Assembly: GCA_945861255.1 (NCBI GenBank)
Contig: CAMAUG010000277.1
Location: 1 to 5,362 of the forward strand
Reading direction: 5' to 3'
Origin: Candidatus Sulfopaludibacter sp. SbA3
GTDB taxonomy: Bacteria > Acidobacteriota > Terriglobia > Bryobacterales > Bryobacteraceae
Length of the DNA stretch: 5,362 nucleotides
The translations under genes and the position numbers were made by a program. The notes under the pieces were generated by a model. That model saw nothing but the letters and a program-made list of their open reading frames with translations. It did not search any database and was not told the origin of the DNA. This document shows, piece by piece, positions 1-4,924 of the stretch (position 1 is its first letter; every line of letters starts with the position of its first letter).

Positions 1-1
1 T

Positions 2-21
2 GGAAATCGCTGCGCGATTCC
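2..21. repeat. Hairpin at left edge
   Basis: AATCGC (5-10) and GCGATT (14-19) pair perfectly around a three-base loop. GG (2-3) and CC (20-21) extend the stem past one bulged A at position 4. No T-tract follows on the plus strand, so it is not a classic terminator in that direction. The frame-2 translation of this segment (GNRCAIPTFP) resembles strings I recall from over-called hypothetical ORFs in acidobacterial genomes. That suggests a dispersed palindromic repeat, but this is memory and was not checked. Confidence 0.5.
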
Positions 22-102
22 CACATTTCCACCGCGCCGACGACGGCTTCCTCCCTCTCTCCATCCCCCGAAAACCTCAGAAAGGAGCCCCGCAACGTCC
101 CC

Positions 103-206
103 GCCTGACCTTTACCCCTTCAGGCCCGTTCTTGGATTAGAAAATGCTAACGGGCGATTCCGTCACGCCCGAGCCTACCGCCGCGCGCGGCTCGGTCAAC
201 GGACCG
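103..206. repeat. Chain of five overlapping or abutting inverted repeats
   Basis: Five perfect stems follow one another: GCCTGA 103-108 with TCAGGC 120-125; GCCCGTT 124-130 with AACGGGC 149-155; CGGGCG 151-156 with CGCCCG 166-171; CGAGCC 170-175 with GGCTCG 189-194; CGGTC 193-197 with GACCG 202-206. Each stem shares two to five bases with the next, so neighbours are mutually exclusive. A 12-base palindrome, GCCGCGCGCGGC, lies at 180-191. The arms are short and GC-rich, so some of this could be chance. A structured 3' untranslated region or a dispersed repeat unit would both fit. Confidence 0.4.
139..171 (-). terminator. Possible weak terminator of the minus-strand operon
   Basis: Read on the minus strand, the CGGGCG/CGCCCG stem (171-151, nine-base loop) is followed directly by TTAGCATTTTCT. 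This is a GC-rich stem with a loosely T-rich tail, about 150 bases past the stop codon of the GGDEF gene. The tail is not a clean T-run and the stem is only six pairs, so the call is weak. Confidence 0.22.
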
Positions 207-317
207 TGAGGGAGCGGTTGGAAAAGGCTGTTTCATGACAGACGCCAACGTATTTCATCCAGTCCCGGGCGGCCCCTGGAGTCTTCGCGAACCGGCCGTT
301 TGCGCCGCAGGCTGTTG

Positions 318-1331
318 TCAGGCTCCAGCGAGCTTCTCCGACAACTGAAGCAGTTTCTTGTGAAACGAAGATCCATCGCTTCCCCTGGCGCGATCGATCA
401 CGCCGGTGGTGACTTCCAACGGAACCTCGTAAGCCAATCCTTCATCCTGGATGGAATACATTCCCGAAAGGCGGCGAGAAATGTCCTGGGAAAAGTGAAT
501 GGCGGACGCCGGCTCCACCTGCGGAACCGCCGCGAAGCTTGCCGTGTTCCATCGCCCGACGGGTGCTTGCTGCCCGAGCGCCCTCGAAAGGCGCTGCAGG
601 AGCGCCTGGATCGCTGCCTCCCGCACCTTGCGCGAAAAACGCACCTCGGTTCGCTTCATGTTGCGAATGCTGATGAGGAGAAGACAGAATGGTTCGCTGT
701 CTTCGAGAAGGCTCGCGACGTGCGAATCCAGCTTCGCCCGGTTCCAGACGCCTGTGCACGCATCGAGAGCAGCGGTGCGTTGCTGTGTTTCGATGTGCTT
801 ATGCAGCAACTTGAGTTCGTCGCGCAATTCCGCGATAACCATCTTGTGGCGCTGGCTCATTTGGTCCACGCTGGAAACAATGGACTCCCGCACACTGCCG
901 ATGATTTCATGAATTTCGCTGATCGATTCACACCGCGTGGTCTGGTCCAATTCGGACAAGCTGGCTTGAATCGTCTTCTCATGGTCGCTTCCACTGGCCG
1001 CCACGCTCTCCGCGAACGAATGCATGGCCTCGGCGGCATTGCGTATTTCCGCTTGAAAACCCGCGATCCGCTCTATGGCTTTATCGCGATACTCTCTTAG
1101 TTCCCCACGGAAGGAAGCCTGCGTGCTCCGCCAATCTTCTTCGGAGGCGTCCCTGGGAATCCGTTGCCGGATCGCCTCCAGATGCTCGCGGAACACGATC
1201 ACATCCGCTGGATTCAGATCCACTGCGTATTGCCACGTGCACAGAATGGCGTTTTCGTATACTTCAACGACCGCGCGCAAGGACGCGTTCAGGCGGTCCA
1301 ACTCGCTGGTGGCTTTCCGAATGGAGATCAA
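318..1331 (-). CDS. Degenerate GGDEF-domain protein, cytosolic, predicted not to make c-di-GMP
   Basis: 337 aa, with TTG start at 1331 and TGA at 318-320. The TTG is preferred because GGAGG sits six bases upstream. Residues 1-185 are helical and charged with no membrane segment, and about 135-185 look like a coiled-coil linker. A GGDEF fold begins at residues 190-198 (DACTGVWNR, matching the usual DxLTGLxNR opening). The catalytic features are lost. The LLLIDID metal site reads LLLISIR (218-223). The GGDEF signature reads NTASF after RW (262-266). No RxxD inhibitory site is present at the expected place. By family knowledge such proteins cannot be cyclases; they may act as a scaffold, a GTP or c-di-GMP sensor, or a partner-binding module. 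It is the second gene after the MEMO homologue, 37 bp downstream, and translation is probably coupled. Fold assignment is fairly sure, function unknown. Confidence 0.75.
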   Translation of the reverse strand: MISIRKATSELDRLNASLRAVVEVYENAILCTWQYAVDLNPADVIVFREHLEAIRQRIPRDASEEDWRSTQASFRGELREYRDKAIERIAGFQAEIRNAAEAMHSFAESVAASGSDHEKTIQASLSELDQTTRCESISEIHEIIGSVRESIVSSVDQMSQRHKMVIAELRDELKLLHKHIETQQRTAALDACTGVWNRAKLDSHVASLLEDSEPFCLLLISIRNMKRTEVRFSRKVREAAIQALLQRLSRALGQQAPVGRWNTASFAAVPQVEPASAIHFSQDISRRLSGMYSIQDEGLAYEVPLEVTTGVIDRARGSDGSSFHKKLLQLSEKLAGA

Positions 1332-1337
1332 GGTTCC

Positions 1338-1342
1338 CCTCC
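1338..1342 (-). promoter_or_regulatory. Strong Shine-Dalgarno site deciding the TTG start of the GGDEF gene
   Basis: On the minus strand AGGGGAGGGG precedes the TTG. The core GGAGG (1342-1338) leaves six bases (1337-1332) before the start codon at 1331, near-ideal spacing. No in-frame ATG or GTG with comparable support was seen, so this site fixes the start. Confidence 0.7.
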
Positions 1343-1368
1343 CCTAAGACTCATCGGCCCAGGGGAGG
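1338..1368 (-). promoter_or_regulatory. Hairpin sequestering the ribosome binding site between the MEMO and GGDEF genes
   Basis: On the minus-strand mRNA, CCTCCCCT (1368-1361) begins immediately after the TAA of the MEMO gene (1371-1369). It pairs perfectly over eight bases with AGGGGAGG (1345-1338), around a 15-base loop. The 3' arm is the Shine-Dalgarno of the GGDEF gene. A ribosome terminating at the TAA should cover the 5' arm and open the stem, so GGDEF translation would depend on MEMO translation. No T-run follows, which argues against a terminator. The pairing is seen directly; the coupling is inferred. Confidence 0.55.
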
Positions 1369-2577
1369 TTAGCGTGAGTGAAAGCGCATCCCTGCGAAAG
1401 TGACCACGCTCGCCGTGTCGATGTTCCATTGCTGGTAGCGCAGCAGAGTCCCACGCGCTTCAGGAAGTGCTTTCAAAAACGTGTAAAGCGGAGCCGAACC
1501 GCACCATTTGAGGTCGTCTTGATTTTCTTGAACTTGCTCCCAGAACCCGGCGGCGTCGCCCGCCTCCAGCCGTGCGATGCGGCTGCGGTCGCGCCGCTCC
1601 ACTTCTTCCATCTCAGCGTGCCCCGCAACCGCCTCCACGCGGTCTCCGTAGCGCCGCCCCATGTGGGCCATGTCCACGCCGAGCACCCACAAGAGCTTTT
1701 CGCCCTCGCGTGCGGCGATCTCCCCTAAGCCTCCCAGGAAACGCTCCGTGCCGGGATCGTCCTCCGGCAGCCCTCCTTTGTAAATGCTGTTCAGATAGGG
1801 TCCGCACAACACCGGAAGCACACGAATCTTAGGGCCGAACAGATGTTGTAGAAACACAACCTGAAATTCGATGGAATGTTCGATGGAATGGCAGTAGTCT
1901 TCCATCAGCACCGCTTCTTCCGCTGATCGGGCCAATTCGTCGATCAGCTCGGTGGCCGGGATAGTTTCTCCCATTGGCGTGGCGAACGGTTTCCGCGTGA
2001 GTCCGAACCGGTTCGGAGCGCCATAGTGGGACGTGCCCAGTATCACGAACGTACGATCAGCGTCGGTGTTGGAAAGCGCGGAGTACGCCGCTCGATAAGC
2101 CTCTGCTCCGCCGAAAGGACTGACATGGGGCGCCGCGATGGCAGTTACGCGGCCGGCGGCGCGTTCGGAGCCGCCACTCAGGTAGCCGGCCAGCGTCTGC
2201 CGCAATTCTCCGGCTTCCTCCGGGTAACCGCTGCCGGCGTGCGCTGCCAGTCGCAGACTTGCCTCGCGGAAGGCCGTTTCGACTGCCGCTTTTCTCTGAT
2301 GGAAGGCATCGTCGTCGAGGAAACCAGCCATGCTCAGTGCTTCGCTGAGATCCTGTTCAATTTGCCCCGCGTCTAGTTGGCCTGTCATGCGGACCAGTTC
2401 GGCACGCAGGTCGAGCGCGCTGTGTTGGCCGTCGTAATACCCCAAACATTCAATCATCGCGGGCGGCACGATCAAGGTGGCGTCTGAAAACTGAAACGGG
2501 TCCCGGATCAGCAATCCCGGAGTGTCCTCCAACGGAGACGGCATGAAGTCGAGCGTGTCACGCAAACGCGGCAACAT
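1369..2577 (-). CDS. MEMO-family protein (AmmeMemoRadiSam system protein B) with an extra N-terminal domain
   Basis: 402 aa from the ATG at 2577; an in-frame GTG at 2595 would add six residues. Neither has a Shine-Dalgarno site. The ATG is favoured because the protein then opens MLPRLRDTLDFMPSP and a TANNNT box lies six bases upstream. Residues 1 to about 95 form an extension resembling small PqqD-like winged-helix domains (PGLLIRDPF, then LGYYDGQHSALDLRAEL). The MEMO domain follows from about 143, with APH (His151), LGTSH (His184), EHSIEFQ (His234), GVDMAH (Asp302, His305) and WCG (Cys359). Judged against human MEMO1, the two His and the Cys that ligate metal are all kept, so the site looks intact. 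The family resembles non-haem dioxygenases; its bacterial reaction is unknown. It usually travels with AMMECR1 and a radical SAM protein, neither of which is in this window. The degenerate GGDEF gene follows. Confidence 0.85.
   Translation of the reverse strand: MLPRLRDTLDFMPSPLEDTPGLLIRDPFQFSDATLIVPPAMIECLGYYDGQHSALDLRAELVRMTGQLDAGQIEQDLSEALSMAGFLDDDAFHQRKAAVETAFREASLRLAAHAGSGYPEEAGELRQTLAGYLSGGSERAAGRVTAIAAPHVSPFGGAEAYRAAYSALSNTDADRTFVILGTSHYGAPNRFGLTRKPFATPMGETIPATELIDELARSAEEAVLMEDYCHSIEHSIEFQVVFLQHLFGPKIRVLPVLCGPYLNSIYKGGLPEDDPGTERFLGGLGEIAAREGEKLLWVLGVDMAHMGRRYGDRVEAVAGHAEMEEVERRDRSRIARLEAGDAAGFWEQVQENQDDLKWCGSAPLYTFLKALPEARGTLLRYQQWNIDTASVVTFAGMRFHSR
1867..1890 (-). repeat. Perfect 12-bp tandem duplication inside the MEMO gene
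   Basis: TTCGATGGAATG occurs twice back to back (1867-1878 and 1879-1890). On the coding strand it encodes HSIE-HSIE at residues 230-237, where the second copy is the conserved EHSIE motif of the family. The repeat is in frame, so slippage would add or remove four residues. The domain length looks normal, so it need not be a recent insertion. Confidence 0.8.
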
Positions 2578-2583
2578 GGGAAA

Positions 2584-2589
2584 ACGGTA
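2584..2589 (-). promoter_or_regulatory. Possible -10 box for the MEMO operon (leaderless start)
   Basis: On the minus strand TACCGT (2589-2584) fits TANNNT and lies exactly six bases before the ATG at 2577. Transcription would then begin at or next to the start codon, matching the missing Shine-Dalgarno site. No -35 element is recognisable. A 5-bp inverted repeat, GGTAC/GTACC (2586-2590 and 2599-2603), overlaps the box. Confidence 0.3.
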
Positions 2590-2632
2590 CCACACGGCGT
2601 ACCATCAAGGTCCACCATGCAAACTAACTAAC

Positions 2633-2685
2633 GTCCGTAATCTGTCCGCAAACTCCAGCACGGCGAAGGAGCCGACGTCGAGCCG
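2633..2685. repeat. Two pairs of short direct repeats, each at 11-bp spacing, in the divergent control region
   Basis: GTCCGTAA (2633-2640) recurs as GTCCGCAA (2644-2651). GAGCCG (2669-2674) recurs at 2680-2685. Both pairs are offset by 11 bases, about one helical turn, and an 8-base palindrome CGACGTCG (2673-2680) lies within the second pair. This could be an operator between divergent genes. The units are short and no regulator is encoded nearby. Confidence 0.3.
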
Positions 2686-2733
2686 GAAGCTGGGGCGGTA
2701 GTGCTGCCAAGATCACCAGCGCCGCCGGATCGC

Positions 2734-2739
2734 TACACT
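2734..2739 (+). promoter_or_regulatory. Possible -10 box for the MutS-like gene (leaderless start)
   Basis: TACACT ends six bases before the GTG at 2746, so a transcript would begin about at the start codon. No Shine-Dalgarno site precedes that GTG and no -35 hexamer is recognisable. The geometry is identical to that of the divergent MEMO gene. Confidence 0.35.
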
Positions 2740-2745
2740 GATGAT

Positions 2746-4530
2746 GTGACACCCCACGACGAATACCGCGTGCGGCTGCAACGCTCCAGCGCGATCAACG
2801 CGCGCAGCGTCCGGCGGTTCCGTGAGATCAGCAATGCCCGTCTGGCCATGGGATTGGTTGCCGTGGCCACGGCGGCCGCTTCCATCGGCGTGGGTTGGAT
2901 TCCGGCCTGGTGGTTGCTGCTTCCTGTCGCGCTGCTCATCGCATTGGTGGTAGTGCATGAGCGCGTGGATCGCGTGCGTACCTCTTCCGCGCGGGCCGTT
3001 TCCTACTACGAACGGGCACTGGCGCGTTTGGAACATCGCTGGGCCGGGAAGGGCGACGGCGGTGAAGCGTATAGCGATTCCGCTCATCTCTACGCCGCCG
3101 ATCTGGATTTGTTCGGGCCGGGGTCTCTGTTTGAATTCCTCTCCACGGCACGCACTGCCGTGGGACGGCGAGTGCTGGCGGGTTGGTTGCTCCAGGCAGG
3201 CGCGCCGTCGCAGGTTCGCGCCCGCCAACAAGCTGTGGAGGAATTGCGTTCGCGACTGGATCTTCGCGAAGAATTTGCGTTGCTGGGGGAAGACGTCCGG
3301 GTTGCGGTTGATGACGTCGCCATGACGAATTGGGGTCAACGCCCAGCGTTGCGCTTTTTCCGGGGAGCGCGCTGGGTTGCGCCGGCGCTCACGGCCTGCA
3401 TGGTGCTTGCGGTGGCCCTGTACTTTGCGCAGATCACCGGTCCCAGACCCGTGCTGGTGGTGGCTCTGGCGGAATTGGCGTTCAGCCTGGCGGTTCGGGA
3501 CGCGGTGCGAGCCAGCGCCGCCGGCGCCGCCGCTCCCTCCGGTGAATTGAAGCTGCTGGGGCTTCTATTGGAACGGTTGGAACGGGAATCCTTTACCTCG
3601 CCGCATCTGCAGGCCATCACCCACGCGCTCGACGCGCATGGCCTAACGCCGTCGGCGGAGATTCGGCGCTTGACCCGCCGCGTGGAATGCCTCGACTGGG
3701 CGCGCAATCAATTTTTCCGCGCCATCGCCTCTCCGCTGTTGTGGATTCCGCAGTGGGCGATGGCCATCGAAGCGTGGCGCCGGGATTGCGGCCCGCACAT
3801 CGGCGAGTGGGTGGCCATGGTGGGTGAGTTCGAAGCGCTCTGTTCGCTGGCGTGTTTTGCGTATGAGCGCCCCGCGGCAGTGTTCCCGGAGTTAATGGAA
3901 GATGGGACGGTGCTCGAAGCCGAAGGCATGCTGCATCCGTTGATCGACCCGCGCGAGGCGGTTGCAAACGACGTGCGCCTGGATGGCAGAGACTGCGCCC
4001 TGTGGATAGTCAGCGGCTCCAACATGTCCGGCAAGAGCACATTGCTGCGCGCGGTGGGCGTGAACGCCGTGCTCGCGTGGGCCGGCGCGCCTGTGACGTG
4101 CGCGCGGCTGCGGTTGTCGCCGCTGCGGATCGGCGCATCGATACGGGTCAGCGATTCCCTGCAGGATCACCGCTCGCGCTTCTATGCCGAGATCAGCCGC
4201 CTGCGCGAAATTGTCGACCTGGCGCGCGCGGGACAACCCACGTTGTTTCTCCTCGATGAACTGCTGAGTGGTACCAATTCGCACGACCGTCGCATCGGCG
4301 CGGCCGCGCTGATTCGCGGACTGGTGGAGCGCGGCGCCATCGGCCTGGTGACTACGCACGATCTCGCCTTAGCCGACATTACCGGCACATTGGCCGAGCG
4401 CGCCCGCAACGTGCACTTTGAAGATCACCTGGAGGGAGGCGAAATCAGGTTTGACTTTCGTTTGCGCCCAGGCGTTGTGGAACGTAGCAACGCGCTCGAA
4501 TTGATGCGGGCCGTCGGCCTGGACGTATGA
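2746..4530 (+). CDS. Membrane-anchored MutS-like ATPase (MutS domain V family protein)
   Basis: 594 aa from the GTG at 2746, TGA at 4528-4530. A GTG at 2701 would add 15 Pro-rich residues, but the later start is preferred because of the TACACT box and the family-like opening (TPHDEYRVRLQR). Two hydrophobic segments at about 33-51 and 53-72 and two more at about 210-228 and 233-250 suggest a four-pass membrane anchor. Between them residues 119-182 resemble the MutS core (LFGPGSLFEFL, then RQQAVEEL). The C-terminal ATPase is complete: Walker A GSNMSGKST (424-432, Lys430), SRFYAEI (477-483), Walker B LFLLDE (500-505, Asp504 and Glu505), SGTNSHDR (508-515) and TTHD with His538. The N-terminal mismatch-binding domain of true MutS, with its Phe-x-Glu, is missing, and so is a MutS2 Smr domain. 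A role in standard mismatch repair is therefore unlikely. Family assignment is firm, function unknown. Confidence 0.85.
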   Translation: MTPHDEYRVRLQRSSAINARSVRRFREISNARLAMGLVAVATAAASIGVGWIPAWWLLLPVALLIALVVVHERVDRVRTSSARAVSYYERALARLEHRWAGKGDGGEAYSDSAHLYAADLDLFGPGSLFEFLSTARTAVGRRVLAGWLLQAGAPSQVRARQQAVEELRSRLDLREEFALLGEDVRVAVDDVAMTNWGQRPALRFFRGARWVAPALTACMVLAVALYFAQITGPRPVLVVALAELAFSLAVRDAVRASAAGAAAPSGELKLLGLLLERLERESFTSPHLQAITHALDAHGLTPSAEIRRLTRRVECLDWARNQFFRAIASPLLWIPQWAMAIEAWRRDCGPHIGEWVAMVGEFEALCSLACFAYERPAAVFPELMEDGTVLEAEGMLHPLIDPREAVANDVRLDGRDCALWIVSGSNMSGKSTLLRAVGVNAVLAWAGAPVTCARLRLSPLRIGASIRVSDSLQDHRSRFYAEISRLREIVDLARAGQPTLFLLDELLSGTNSHDRRIGAAALIRGLVERGAIGLVTTHDLALADITGTLAERARNVHFEDHLEGGEIRFDFRLRPGVVERSNALELMRAVGLDV

Positions 4531-4540
4531 CCAGGCGTAT

Positions 4541-4554
4541 GAGCCCGCGGGCTC
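4541..4554. repeat. 14-base perfect palindrome between the MutS-like and dehydratase genes
   Basis: GAGCCCGCGGGCTC is fully self-complementary and starts 11 bases after the stop of the MutS-like gene. As a hairpin it gives five pairs and a CGCG loop. No T-run follows on either strand, so a rho-independent terminator is not supported. A protein-binding site or chance in GC-rich DNA are the alternatives. Confidence 0.4.
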
Positions 4555-4595
4555 CCAGTCCCGCCCAACCGGCGCGTGCCGAGGCGCGCTGCATG

Positions 4596-4601
4596 TATAG
4601 T
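4596..4601 (+). promoter_or_regulatory. Possible -10 box for the dehydratase-hydrolase unit
   Basis: TATAGT matches the sigma-70 -10 consensus in five of six positions. No -35 hexamer stands out 16-18 bases upstream. Transcription would start at about 4608, inside the Shine-Dalgarno site, giving a very short leader. Readthrough from the MutS-like gene, 88 bp upstream, is equally possible. Confidence 0.35.
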
Positions 4602-4604
4602 CGA

Positions 4605-4611
4605 AGAGGAG
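4605..4611 (+). promoter_or_regulatory. Shine-Dalgarno site of the pterin dehydratase gene
   Basis: AGAGGAG lies seven bases before the ATG at 4619 and fixes that start. It contrasts with the two divergent genes upstream, which have no such site. Confidence 0.65.
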
Positions 4612-4618
4612 CGAACAA

Positions 4619-4924
4619 ATGGCCAATTCAGCGCAGGAAAAATTGACGGACGCCGCGATCCTTACTGCTATCGCGCCGCTGCCGGGCTGGACCGTAAAGA
4701 ACGGCAAGCTGCATCGCGAGTACAAGTTCGCGGACTTCGCGCACGCCCTGGGCTTTATGATGACCGCCGCGCCCAGTATCGAGAAGATGGATCACCATCC
4801 TGAATGGGCCAACGTCTACAGTCGCGTTACAGTGGACTTGATGACGCACGACGCCGGCGGCATTACGCGGAAGGATGTCGAATTGGCGGGTCTGCTGGAA
4901 GGAATCGCCAAGAAACTCTTATGA
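4619..4924 (+). CDS. phhB: Pterin-4a-carbinolamine dehydratase (4a-hydroxytetrahydrobiopterin dehydratase)
   Basis: 101 aa, the usual length for this one-domain cytosolic family. It removes water from 4a-hydroxytetrahydropterin, the by-product of aromatic amino acid hydroxylases, giving quinonoid dihydropterin for recycling. The signature runs from residue 55: EKMDHHPEWANVYSRV, then THDAG, then ITRKD. His59 and His60 with Pro61, Trp63, Tyr67, His77 and Asp86 match the conserved active-site pattern, so the enzyme should be active. The ATG has a good ribosome binding site. No phenylalanine hydroxylase gene is in the window, so the hydroxylase it serves, or a different pterin role, cannot be settled here. 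Its TGA overlaps the ATG of the next gene (ATGA at 4921-4924). The symbol follows the bacterial convention; the family is certain, the physiological role less so. Confidence 0.93.
   Translation: MANSAQEKLTDAAILTAIAPLPGWTVKNGKLHREYKFADFAHALGFMMTAAPSIEKMDHHPEWANVYSRVTVDLMTHDAGGITRKDVELAGLLEGIAKKLL

Larger units (their letters stand above)
1..317. other. Intergenic region without a convincing gene
   Basis: No reading frame here looks like a real protein. Frame 2 stays open from the left edge to a TGA at about 235, but its product is rich in Pro and Arg and has no recognisable domain. A 37-codon ATG frame starting at 235 runs into the 3' end of the minus-strand gene and has no good ribosome binding site. 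What the stretch does hold is secondary structure: a hairpin at 2-21 and a chain of short inverted repeats from 103 to 206. It lies downstream of the minus-strand operon, so at least part of it should be the 3' untranslated region and terminator of that unit. The tail of a gene to the left of the window cannot be excluded. Confidence 0.6.

Noticed and set aside
170..194. Hairpin with GC palindrome as a terminator on the plus strand
   Set aside because: No T-rich tract follows on the plus strand and no plus-strand gene ends upstream within the window.
235..348. 37-codon ATG frame on the plus strand
   Set aside because: It has no Shine-Dalgarno site, overlaps the 3' end of the GGDEF gene in antisense, and its product matches nothing known to me.
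300..1100. 266-codon open frame on the plus strand
   Set aside because: It lies wholly opposite the GGDEF gene, starts with TTG without a ribosome site, and its product has no recognisable domain. Long antisense frames are common in GC-rich DNA.
1338..1368. Hairpin between the MEMO and GGDEF genes as a rho-independent terminator
   Set aside because: The stem is followed by GGAACCTTG rather than a T-run, and the 3' arm is itself the ribosome binding site. Translational control explains it better.
2701..2745. Longer GTG start at 2701 for the MutS-like protein
   Set aside because: It adds 15 Pro-rich residues (MLPRSPAPPDRYTDD), runs through the probable -10 box, and has only a weak GGGG upstream. 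The GTG at 2746 fits the family-like opening better. It remains possible.
2741..2749. ATGATGTGA minimal frame overlapping the MutS-like start
   Set aside because: A two-codon frame with no ribosome site, most simply a by-product of the GATGATGTG sequence.
2713..3339. 208-codon open frame on the minus strand
   Set aside because: It is antisense to the MutS-like gene, whose motifs are clear. The product is a low-complexity, Arg- and Gln-rich shadow.
3892..4359. 155-codon minus-strand frame rich in Arg, Gln and His
   Set aside because: It is opposite the conserved ATPase core of the MutS-like gene and has no family features of its own.
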